Positions 17,255 to 24,678 of a DNA stretch of 62,147 nt are shown here, one piece after another. The position numbers and the translations under genes are program-made. The notes under the pieces are model-generated. The model made no database searches. It was given only the letters and a program-made list of their open reading frames with translations, and was not told where the DNA came from. Source of the stretch: Prevotella sp. UBA6994 (GTDB lineage Bacteria > Bacteroidota > Bacteroidia > Bacteroidales > Bacteroidaceae); NCBI GenBank assembly GCA_002449845.1, contig DJXW01000042.1, forward strand, positions 30,130 to 92,276, in the 5' to 3' direction. Position 1 is the first letter of the stretch, and each line of letters begins with the position of its first letter.

Positions 17255-17291
17255 CGGGACAAGCCTTCAAGGTTTGTCCCGTTTGTTTTTT
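17255..17291 (+). terminator. Terminator after tRNA-Thr
   Basis: CGGGACAAGCC (17255-17265) pairs with GGTTTGTCCCG ending at 17281, followed by TTTGTTTTTT. Strong intrinsic terminator for the SRP RNA-tRNA unit. Confidence 0.9.
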
Positions 17292-17395
17292 GTGGCAAGA
17301 AGATCGAATCGCAATTCTATTGATCCTATGAATTGGGCTCAGTAGATTTTTATTGGGGGACCTCTAATCTATTATTCTTCTTGTATCATGATGTG

Positions 17396-17650
17396 CTCTC
17401 TTGATGACCGCAACGCGGTCACCGCTTAGTAACTCTAAATTTGCCGCAGCGTCCGAAGGACCTGCGGAAAGTGGACAGTCATGGGAATCTGCACCCCGAA
17501 GGTGGTGCCCCATGATATATGATGCCCTTTGTATTGGGCGACACCCTTCGGGGTCGATGACGTTATGTCACTTTACAATCCGAGGGTGCTCGCTATGCTC
17601 GTACCCCCCGGTTAGCAAGTGGTGACGCTTTCAGCGTCATAGGTCTCAAT
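17396..17650. repeat. Multi-hairpin intergenic element, copy A
   Basis: GC-rich block in AT-rich surroundings made of successive perfect hairpins with 3-base loops: GACCGC-AAC-GCGGTC (17406-17420), CCGCAG-C-GTCC-GAA-GGAC-CTGCGG (17444-17467), GCACC/GGTGC (17491-17509), CGACACCC-TTC-GGGGTCG (17539-17556) and GACGCT-TTC-AGCGTC (17624-17638). A related block with the same first, second and last hairpins lies at 43704-43905. A 74-codon ORF across it is a by-product. This is the main content of the 755-base gap before the serpin gene. Confidence 0.75.
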
Positions 17651-17718
17651 AGCGGAAATGTTCTATTCAAAAATCTATTACCCCTATGAAATATTCCTTT
17701 GCAAATATTAAAAAGTTA

Positions 17719-17756
17719 AATCTGCGTCAACGATTAATAAAACTGTGACGCAGATT
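17719..17756. promoter_or_regulatory. Perfect 11-bp inverted repeat, candidate operator
   Basis: AATCTGCGTCA (17719-17729) and TGACGCAGATT (17746-17756) are exact inverted copies 16 bases apart. The spacer carries ATTAATAAAA, which recurs inverted just downstream (AATAAAA at 17758, TTTTATTAAT at 17775). No T-tract follows, so it is more like a protein-binding site than a terminator. It lies 220 bases before the serpin start. Confidence 0.4.
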
Positions 17757-17860
17757 AATAAAATTACGTCGCGGTTTTATTAATCTTCGACACGGATTAA
17801 GGAATTTTGGATGAGTGAATATTTAATATCAGTCTTTTTGAGAAATTTTTATGGTATAAA

Positions 17861-17932
17861 AAAGGTTAATTTTCAGGAAAACGATGCAGTTTTTTTATGA
17901 TTTGTTTATCATTAAAGTAGAAAGTGGCGTGA
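17861..17932 (+). promoter_or_regulatory. Leader motif copy 1 (before serpin gene)
   Basis: AAAGGTTAAT...ATGCAGT.TTTTATGA.TTG.TTATC...GCGTGAA lines up base for base with 19871-19942 before the next gene (about 44 of the first 60 positions the same by eye). A shortened form lies before the third gene. Likely a shared promoter or regulatory site; not a duplicated coding segment, because the frames differ. Confidence 0.5.
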
Positions 17933-17974
17933 ACCCCTATACATTTTTTTTGATAAACCATAAAGATAACATAT

Positions 17975-19864
17975 ATGAAACTTAAAGTATTACTTTTATT
18001 AGCAGTATCTTTCTTGATGACAGCAACTTTTGCATACGGTCAAGAACAAGATGTCAAGGTAGCCGTTGACTTAGGACTTCCGAGTGGACTGAAATGGGCA
18101 AGTTGCAACGTAGGTGCAACGAAGCCAGAAGAGTATGGGGGATATTATGCTTGGGGGGAAACAAAGGAGAAAGAGGTTTACTCTTGGAGTAATTATATCC
18201 ATTGCGCTGGTTCAGAGAACACGTGTCATCATATAGGTGACTGTATCAGTGGTACAGAGTATGATGTGGCACATGTGAAATGGGGTGGTAGTTGGCGAAT
18301 GCCAACAAAAGAGGAGATGGACGAGTTGGTCAATAATTGTTATATGGAATACATGACGTATAACGGAGTAAATGGCTGTTTGTTTGTTGGACCTAATGGT
18401 AATGGTATTTTCATGCCGATAGCTGGATTTTGTAGTGATGAAAGACACTCTGCACAACCAACAACCAGTTTTTATTGGTCAGGGTCAGCATACAACCAAA
18501 ATGAAGCTTATACTAATGTTTTTATGCATATCTTACCGACAGTTTCTTCTGACTATCGATTTTATGGATTTTCTGTCCGTCCTGTCACGGAGGTAGAAGA
18601 CAATCCACGCAAGGACATTGCACTCAGTGACGAGGAAAGGGAGTTGGTGAAGAAAAACAATGACTTTGCTTTCAATCTCTTCCGCAAGGTGCGAGGCATG
18701 AAGAGCCAAATCCTTTCTCCGTTGAGCATAACCTACGCTTTGGGAATGCTCAACAATGGGGCAGCAGGTAAGACCCAACAGGAAATCAACGATGTGTTGG
18801 GATTTGGTGATGCTGGCGCAGATGCCATCAATGCCTTTTGTAGAAAGATGTTGACAGAGAGCGGTGAGCTGGATAAGGAGACAAAGGTGATGATTGCCAA
18901 TAATATCTACGTGAATAAAGGCTATGAGTTACAAGCTCCCTTTGTACAAAAGGCATACGATTATTATGATGCTACTCCTGAGACACGAGATTTCCATGAC
19001 GGAGAGACAATGGACGTGATCAATCAATGGGCAAGCGACCATACGGAGGGTGTGATAGAGAAAATTCTCAATGAGGACTCGTTTAATCCCGATGCAGTTT
19101 CTTATCTACTCAATGCTATTTATTTCAAAGGTGGATGGATGTCGAAATTTGACGCTTCGTACACAAAGGAAGAACCCTTCAATGGCGGGAGCAACGTGTT
19201 CATGATGCGTCAGTTTGGCGAGTTTTCCTACATGGAAACAGATGTTTATCAAGCCATTCATTTGCCATACGGCAATGGGGCTTACCAGATGAGCGTGTTC
19301 CTTCCACGTAAAGATAAGACGATAGATAATGTGTTAGATAAGATAGATGGAGGCAGATGGTTGTTTAAAGGTAGGAACTATGATTTAGATATCAAGTTGC
19401 CGAGAATGGAGATAGAAACACATATCGACCTCGAAGAAATCATGTCTGCTTTGGGAATGCCATCGGCATTTCATCCGCTTTTGGCAGAGTTCCCGTATTT
19501 CTGTAACGTTCCAACGTACATTGGATTGATGAGACAAGTTGCAAAAATGAACGTTGACGAGAAAGGTACTGAGGCTGCTGCTGTTACAATTATTGGCATT
19601 GAACCTACAGGGATGCCCTGGAATGCAGAATTCTATGCCAATCGTCCGTTTCTTTACATCATCAGTGAGCAGTCCAGTGGAACTATCTTCTTCATAGGAC
19701 AATACATGGGTAATACTCAGGCAACAACACCAGACCGAATAGAAAATAAGCAAAGGCAGTTTATGAGAGAAACAATTCTGTATAACCTCAACGGTCAGCG
19801 CATGGAAAAACCTCTTGGCAAGGGCTTATATATTCAGAATGGAAGAAAAATAATCATCAAATAG
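17975..19864 (+). CDS. Secreted lectin-like (FISUMP-type) plus serpin fusion protein
   Basis: 629 residues. Signal peptide (MKLKVLLLLAVSFLMTATFA). Residues about 28-206 match the Bacteroidota FISUMP/C-lectin-like domain (VDLGLPSGLKWASCNVGA, WGGSWRMPTKEEMDEL, YGFSVRPV). Residues about 222-590 are a serpin: SPLSITYALGMLNNGAAGKT, SYLLNAIYFKGGW, and the reactive-loop hinge EKGTEAAAVT (529-538), which has the small-residue pattern of inhibitory serpins. The scissile region lies about IIGIEPTGM. The last 26 residues (YNLNGQRMEKPLGKGLYIQN, GRKIIIK) look like a surface-sorting tail. The following gene encodes a clan CD peptidase, a possible target or partner. Confidence 0.88.
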   Translation: MKLKVLLLLAVSFLMTATFAYGQEQDVKVAVDLGLPSGLKWASCNVGATKPEEYGGYYAWGETKEKEVYSWSNYIHCAGSENTCHHIGDCISGTEYDVAHVKWGGSWRMPTKEEMDELVNNCYMEYMTYNGVNGCLFVGPNGNGIFMPIAGFCSDERHSAQPTTSFYWSGSAYNQNEAYTNVFMHILPTVSSDYRFYGFSVRPVTEVEDNPRKDIALSDEERELVKKNNDFAFNLFRKVRGMKSQILSPLSITYALGMLNNGAAGKTQQEINDVLGFGDAGADAINAFCRKMLTESGELDKETKVMIANNIYVNKGYELQAPFVQKAYDYYDATPETRDFHDGETMDVINQWASDHTEGVIEKILNEDSFNPDAVSYLLNAIYFKGGWMSKFDASYTKEEPFNGGSNVFMMRQFGEFSYMETDVYQAIHLPYGNGAYQMSVFLPRKDKTIDNVLDKIDGGRWLFKGRNYDLDIKLPRMEIETHIDLEEIMSALGMPSAFHPLLAEFPYFCNVPTYIGLMRQVAKMNVDEKGTEAAAVTIIGIEPTGMPWNAEFYANRPFLYIISEQSSGTIFFIGQYMGNTQATTPDRIENKQRQFMRETILYNLNGQRMEKPLGKGLYIQNGRKIIIK

Positions 19865-19870
19865 ATTAAA

Positions 19871-19942
19871 AAAGGTTAATTATTGGAGAAACCATGCAGT
19901 CTTTTCATGAATTGCTTATCTTTACCAGAAAAAAGCAGCGTG
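19871..19942 (+). promoter_or_regulatory. Leader motif copy 2 (before caspase-like peptidase gene)
   Basis: Collinear with 17861-17932. Shared words: AAAGGTTAAT, ATGCAGT, TTTTCATGA, TTATC, GCGTGAA. It begins 7 bases after the serpin stop. Confidence 0.5.
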
Positions 19943-20920
19943 AAAAGATTGCTGGTTGTCTTGACCTGTTTGTTAGCTTGTTTGATGGCAAGTGCGCAAA
20001 ATGAGGTGGAACATATCCATGTCGTTATCATCAATGGTGGCATGAATAGGCTGATGAACCATGAGCGTTATTGGAATGACTGTTCGTTTCTCTATCAGAC
20101 ATTGCGAAAAGTATATCATATACCTCGAAGAAACTTTACTTTGCTGATTTCTGATGGAGGGGAGTCAGGTAAGGATATGTTGAGGGAAAACGGAAATGGT
20201 TTTGCTTCTTCCCCAAACGACTTAGACGGTGACGGTGAACGTGACGTATGGTTGTCTGCAACGTTTGAAAACGTGAGTAACCAATTGGCGGAGCTGTCGG
20301 CAAAGCTTACTACCCAAGACCATTTGTTTCTTTTCCTCATGGATCATGGTGATACGTACGACCATTTGGGTGCGTCTTATGCCTATTTGTGGGGGGCGGA
20401 GAAGCTTGATGATACGGTATTGGCGTCTATGCTCGACCGTTTTCGTGTAGGAACGATGACTATTGTGATGGGACAATGTTATTCGGGAGGTTTCATAGAC
20501 AATTTGGAGCGTAGTGGCAGGATTGTTGTTTCGGCATGTGCAGGCGACGAATTATCATGGTCTTGCTTAGACAAACCGTATGACGAATTTGTCTATCATT
20601 GGATTTGTGCCATTGCAGGGCATGATGAAATGGGCAATCGGGTGAATGCCGACGTGAATACCGACGGATTTGTGTCGATGGCGGAAGCTTTTGATTATGC
20701 AAGACTTCATGACCGAAGGAACGAAACGCCACAATATAGTTCTGTACCAATGGCATTGGGCGAACAATGGTGCTTTTCCGGAATGGTGGATGATGGTATT
20801 GAAGATATAAGAACCGAAACGCAAAACTCTCGTTATTACTCACTTTCAGGCATTCACCTTCCAAGTACATCTTGCGGAATGCTTGTCAAGAAGGGAAAGA
20901 AAATCATCAAAAAACCTTAA
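19940..20920 (+). CDS. Secreted caspase-like (clan CD, C13/legumain-like) cysteine peptidase
   Basis: 326 residues from GTG. The preferred start gives a textbook signal peptide (KRLLVVLTCLLACLMASAQ); an ATG at 19907 would add 11 residues in front. Catalytic dyad of the caspase/legumain fold: His136 in FLFLMDHGD and Cys180 in MTIVMGQCYSGGF. Two EF-hand-like Ca loops: DLDGDGERDVWL (94-105) and DVNTDGFVSMAE (238-249). C-terminal tail YSLSGIHLPSTSCGMLVKKG, then KKIIKKP, resembles the serpin protein's tail. Neighbour of a serpin; some serpins inhibit caspases, so an enzyme-inhibitor pair is possible. Substrate unknown. Confidence 0.82.
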   Translation: MKRLLVVLTCLLACLMASAQNEVEHIHVVIINGGMNRLMNHERYWNDCSFLYQTLRKVYHIPRRNFTLLISDGGESGKDMLRENGNGFASSPNDLDGDGERDVWLSATFENVSNQLAELSAKLTTQDHLFLFLMDHGDTYDHLGASYAYLWGAEKLDDTVLASMLDRFRVGTMTIVMGQCYSGGFIDNLERSGRIVVSACAGDELSWSCLDKPYDEFVYHWICAIAGHDEMGNRVNADVNTDGFVSMAEAFDYARLHDRRNETPQYSSVPMALGEQWCFSGMVDDGIEDIRTETQNSRYYSLSGIHLPSTSCGMLVKKGKKIIKKP

Positions 20921-20950
20921 TCACATGCAGTCTATTTCATTTTTTTATAT
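20915..20950 (+). promoter_or_regulatory. Leader motif copy 3, degenerate (before unknown secreted protein)
   Basis: ATGCAGTCTATTTCAT (20925-20940) matches ATGCAGTCTTTTCAT of copy 2 with one substitution and one insertion, placed 48 bases before the next start, compared with 46 for copy 2. Confidence 0.4.
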
Positions 20951-20972
20951 CATGATAATAAAAGCAACAACG

Positions 20973-22040
20973 ATGAAAACGAAGTTCTTGATATATTTGA
21001 TAGCGAGTCTCATCATGAGTAACCAAGTCTATGCGACAGGTTTGTGCTATTGGACAGTAACGGGTGATACGATGTCTTTGCCCATAGATGGCGAAATGAT
21101 AACCATTCCACATGATGCGGTTGCCGTAGATTTACGAGGTATTCGAGATGGTAACAGGCTCTACGTATTGAATACCGATGATGCTCGTGCCAATTGCCTG
21201 TATTACGTAGATGAGGAAGACATGGTGAATGGGCTTCCCCCTACGAATGTGGTGCGTAATGGTATAGCTGAAGAACTCTTCCTGAATGATGAAGAAGACT
21301 TCTTTTGCCCTATTGCCTTTACGGCGGAGTTTGCCTTGTTGCGCATTACCTTACGGCGCGACGTACCAGACAGTCTATCTCTGTCTCTTCCGTATTATGA
21401 CACGTTACTATTGCCTTTCGACATGGACGATGCTGTTGCAAAGGATGTCAATGGTATCATGCCCGATGGATGGTTTAAGGCAGGGGTGTTTGTCAGTGAA
21501 GAAGAAGATTGCCTGTTTTTTGAAGAGACAGACCCCACTATGCTGAAAGCAAATGTTCCTTATATCGTGTCGTATCAATATGGGGCATACGGTTCGCACG
21601 TTCTCTTCTATGGCGAAAACAAGTATGTTGATGTGACGAAACCCGTGAAGAATGTGGGGAATAAATACTCATTTTGTGGAACGACGGTCTCTCTTACACA
21701 CAGTAGTACCTATTTTCAGTTTCATCGTTCGTATAATCCATATTTCGCCTTGGTAAAAGCCGACACAAAGATGGAACCTTTTCGATGCTTTGTAGAATGG
21801 GCAGAGGAAACAGCCGAGTATGTTATTGACGATGAGGCACTCGGATTAGCATCTGGGGAGATAAGATTGAATTATATGTTTGAAGATTCTGAAGAAACCC
21901 CAAGTATTACAGGTTTGGCAGAACCAAAAGATGCAGGGGAAAATGCCAATCCAACCATCTATGCTCTTTCCGGGCAACCGTTGCAAAAGTGGCAACGAGG
22001 TGTCAACATCATCAAGGGAAAGAAAATCTACATCAAATAA
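20973..22040 (+). CDS. Secreted protein of unknown function with sorting-like tail
   Basis: 355 residues. No family recognised. Signal peptide MKTKFLIYLIASLIMSNQVYA. The body is rich in Asp/Glu and beta-prone (LPYYDTLLLPFDMDDAV, ANVPYIVSYQYGAYGSHVLF), resembling surface or carbohydrate-associated beta proteins. The tail IYALSGQPLQKWQRGVNIIK, GKKIYIK has the same pattern as the two preceding proteins. The start at 20973 was chosen over in-frame ATGs at 20883, 20925 and 20952 because it begins the signal peptide. It lies 36 bases before the sigma-barrel gene. Confidence 0.75.
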   Translation: MKTKFLIYLIASLIMSNQVYATGLCYWTVTGDTMSLPIDGEMITIPHDAVAVDLRGIRDGNRLYVLNTDDARANCLYYVDEEDMVNGLPPTNVVRNGIAEELFLNDEEDFFCPIAFTAEFALLRITLRRDVPDSLSLSLPYYDTLLLPFDMDDAVAKDVNGIMPDGWFKAGVFVSEEEDCLFFEETDPTMLKANVPYIVSYQYGAYGSHVLFYGENKYVDVTKPVKNVGNKYSFCGTTVSLTHSSTYFQFHRSYNPYFALVKADTKMEPFRCFVEWAEETAEYVIDDEALGLASGEIRLNYMFEDSEETPSITGLAEPKDAGENANPTIYALSGQPLQKWQRGVNIIKGKKIYIK

Positions 22041-22076
22041 GAAAGCATCATTTGAATCGGTCAACTTTCGGGAGTC

Positions 22077-23603
22077 ATGGAACAAGTGGAATTGATACAT
22101 CGATGTCAGCAAGGCGACAGGCAAGCTATGGGATTGCTCTATACCGATATGCACGATGAATTATTGGACATTTGTCGGCATTATGTAAATGATTCTGCCA
22201 CTGCAGAAGACTTGCTTCATGATTCGTTTTTATTGATATTCAGTAAGATTGGAGATTTACGCTCGCCAGAAAAGGCTCATGGATGGATGCATACGGTGGT
22301 AAAGAATGTAGCACTACTCTATATACAGAAGCGGAAACATCACAATACCATCTCATTAGATGAGTTAACGGCACAAAAAGAGATGGATGACGTAACAAGT
22401 AATGTGCCTTCATTCATTTCTTACGATGACTTGATGAGATACGTGGAGGCTCTTCCCAAAGGTTATCAACAAGTGTTTCGCCTATCAGTGTTTGAGGGAT
22501 TGTCTCATAAACAAATTGCCGACTTGCTCAACATCGAACCACATAGTTCTTCGTCTCAGCTCTTTCATGCCAAAGATATGCTTCGTCAGTCGTTACGTAT
22601 GCTTCTATTGTTCATGGTCTTCATGGTCATACCTGTTGGAATTTACCGATACATGCAAAAGGAGGATTCTTTTGGCGGAAAGGAAAATAATATGGCAAGT
22701 CGTAACGCTAATAAAGAATACACGACGCATCAAGACCATGATAGTTTAGACATCGTTAATGACAAGAATGTGCGGAAAAAAATGCCCATGCGTCAGGCTC
22801 ATAGGTTCCTTGCTCATATAGACACTGTAGAACAAGCAACAGACAAAGGGATTACGGAACAAATGGCTGAAATGGTGGAAAAAGAAGATAGTGTAGAGAG
22901 AAATGCCATTTCAATACATACGGTTGAAAAGGATGAACATGTCACTGAACACCAGATGAATCCCGTCATTGACGCAATACATGAAAAATCATCTTCTGCT
23001 TGGTCTATAGACTTGGCATATAGCGGTATTCCTCATCCTAACCATCAATCATTGCCATACGGCACAAAAGACATGAATGGAGAGATAGATACGGTGGTAC
23101 ATCACCGCTTGCCAATGACTATTGCGTTGGATGTTCGCCATTTATTAGTGCCACGATTCTATGTCAATGCTGGCTTGCGCTACACATTAGTGTCTTCTGA
23201 TTGGAAGATAGGAAATACTTTCATGCACGTTGACCGTGAGCAAAAGGTGCGTTATTTGGGCTTTTCTATAGGAGCAAGCTATCTCTTCCTTCGCCAAAAG
23301 TCATGGAATATGTATGGTACTCTCTCCGCCATGTATGAAGTGCCTTTGCACTCTACACAGAAAACTACGTATATTTATGGTGATAAATTAGAGGATGTAG
23401 AGCAAAGCCATCTGTCACCGTATAGCCAATGGTCGTTGGGGGCAGGAGTAGGGTTGCAATTCAACCTCACGCCTCACGTGGGACTTTTCGTAGAACCAAG
23501 CGTGAATTACTATTTCCAACGAAAAAACGATATTGAGACATGGCGCACCCTACACCCATTTACATTCTCGTTGCCATTGGGAGTGAGAATCACGTTGCCA
23601 TAA
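22077..23603 (+). CDS. ECF sigma factor fused through a membrane helix to an outer-membrane beta-barrel
   Basis: 508 residues in one uninterrupted frame. Residues about 8-80: sigma region 2 (DELLDICRHYVNDSATAEDL, LHDSFLLIFSKI). Residues about 117-170: region 4 helix-turn-helix (ALPKGYQQVFRLSVFEGLSH, KQIADLLN). Residues about 174-192: hydrophobic helix LRMLLLFMVFMVIPVGIYRY. About 193-300: polar, probably disordered linker. About 305-508: amphipathic strands typical of Bacteroidota OMP_b-brl/PorT-like barrels (YVNAGLRYTLV, LGFSIGASYLFL, VGLQFNLTPHVGLFVEPSVN, LPLGVRITLP). The domain order implies cytoplasm, inner membrane, periplasm and outer membrane in one chain. Likely a surface-to-transcription signalling protein, perhaps controlling the three secreted-protein genes upstream. 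Confidence 0.85.
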   Translation: MEQVELIHRCQQGDRQAMGLLYTDMHDELLDICRHYVNDSATAEDLLHDSFLLIFSKIGDLRSPEKAHGWMHTVVKNVALLYIQKRKHHNTISLDELTAQKEMDDVTSNVPSFISYDDLMRYVEALPKGYQQVFRLSVFEGLSHKQIADLLNIEPHSSSSQLFHAKDMLRQSLRMLLLFMVFMVIPVGIYRYMQKEDSFGGKENNMASRNANKEYTTHQDHDSLDIVNDKNVRKKMPMRQAHRFLAHIDTVEQATDKGITEQMAEMVEKEDSVERNAISIHTVEKDEHVTEHQMNPVIDAIHEKSSSAWSIDLAYSGIPHPNHQSLPYGTKDMNGEIDTVVHHRLPMTIALDVRHLLVPRFYVNAGLRYTLVSSDWKIGNTFMHVDREQKVRYLGFSIGASYLFLRQKSWNMYGTLSAMYEVPLHSTQKTTYIYGDKLEDVEQSHLSPYSQWSLGAGVGLQFNLTPHVGLFVEPSVNYYFQRKNDIETWRTLHPFTFSLPLGVRITLP

Positions 23604-23662
23604 TCAAGAAGTGAGGGGTAAAAGAAAAAGGAGGAAACCTTGTTTCTGAACTGATTTTGATG

Positions 23663-23670
23663 TATATTTG
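23663..23670 (+). promoter_or_regulatory. -7 promoter element of the EEP-family gene
   Basis: TATATTTG fits TAnnTTTG; transcription near 23677 rules out the in-frame ATG at 23657 and supports 23702. Confidence 0.6.
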
Positions 23671-23701
23671 CACCAACAATTATCGTTTAATCGAAAAGCA
23701 G

Positions 23702-24547
23702 ATGAAAAGAATAGTGTTAGGAACCATACTGATGGTATGTGCCGTGGTGGCTGGTGCGCAGGATTTGTATGTAGGTACCTATAATATAAGGTATAAGAAC
23801 AAGGATGATTCCATCAAGGGCAATGTGTGGACGAAGCGTTGCCAAGTGATGTGTGACCAAATCAACTTTGAGTCGCCAGATGTGCTTGGCGTTCAGGAAA
23901 TGCTGGTGGGACAGTTGCGTGACATGTTGGCTCGTCTTGATGACTATTCGTATATTGGAGTAGGAAGAGACGATGGCAAGGAGGCTGGCGAATATGCTGC
24001 GGTTTTCTATAAGAATGACCGGGTAAGATTGTTGGATAGCGGTCATTTCTGGCTTAACGAGACTCCCGACAAACCCAAGTTGGGATGGGATGCGGCTTGC
24101 ATACGTATCTGTACATGGGGAAAGTTCAAGGACTTGCGTACGAGGAAGGTGTTTTATTTCTTCAACTTGCATATGGACCATGTAGGAGTAGTGGCTCGAA
24201 GGGAAGCAGCCATGTTGGTGGTTTCTCGTATCAAGGAGATTGCCAAGGATTTGCCTGTGGTATTGACGGGCGACTTCAATGTTGACCAAAACGATGAGAT
24301 ATTTGGTATCTTTAGCCAATCGGGGATATTGAAAGACTCATACGACCATGCTCGTATTCGGTTTGCCGAAAACGGTACGTTCAACAGCTTTAAGAATGAT
24401 GCGAAGACAAGCAGTCGTATCGACCATGTGTTTGTCTCTCCTTCGTTCAAGGTAGAGGCATACGGCATTCGTACCGATAGTTATTGGGCAAAGGGAAGAC
24501 GCAATCCTTCCGACCATTACCCCGTGTTCGTGAAGTTGAGGAAATAA
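23702..24547 (+). CDS. Secreted endonuclease/exonuclease/phosphatase family protein
   Basis: 281 residues with signal peptide (MKRIVLGTILMVCAVVAGAQ). EEP-fold motifs: YVGTYNIRYKNKDD, VLGVQEM (metal-binding Glu), FNLHMDH, LTGDFNVDQND and the C-terminal SDHYPVFVKL His. These enzymes cleave phosphodiester or phosphomonoester bonds with Mg; the exported form may act on nucleic acid, inositol phosphates or phospholipid. Substrate not predictable. Own promoter, so independent of the sigma-barrel gene. Confidence 0.88.
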   Translation: MKRIVLGTILMVCAVVAGAQDLYVGTYNIRYKNKDDSIKGNVWTKRCQVMCDQINFESPDVLGVQEMLVGQLRDMLARLDDYSYIGVGRDDGKEAGEYAAVFYKNDRVRLLDSGHFWLNETPDKPKLGWDAACIRICTWGKFKDLRTRKVFYFFNLHMDHVGVVARREAAMLVVSRIKEIAKDLPVVLTGDFNVDQNDEIFGIFSQSGILKDSYDHARIRFAENGTFNSFKNDAKTSSRIDHVFVSPSFKVEAYGIRTDSYWAKGRRNPSDHYPVFVKLRK

Positions 24548-24564
24548 AACGGCAACCAAAAAAT

Positions 24565-24616
24565 AATGTAGAATGAAAGAATCGCTATGGTATAAGCTGA
24601 TTTCTCATTCTACATT
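24565..24616. repeat. Inverted repeat between converging genes
   Basis: AATGTAGAATGA (24565-24576) and TCATTCTACATT (24605-24616) are perfect 12-bp inverted copies, followed by TCTTTTATATTCTTT. The word also occurs in the repeat before gmk. It may serve as a two-way terminator for the EEP gene and metG. Confidence 0.75.
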
Positions 24617-24678
24617 CTTTTATATTCTTTCACTCTATCTTCTATAGGTAGAGGAAGAAAGGAGTTACAAAGAGTTTA

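Noticed and set aside
17401..17625. 74-codon plus-strand ORF
   Set aside because: It lies entirely in hairpin element A; the frame is open because of high GC content, not coding constraint.
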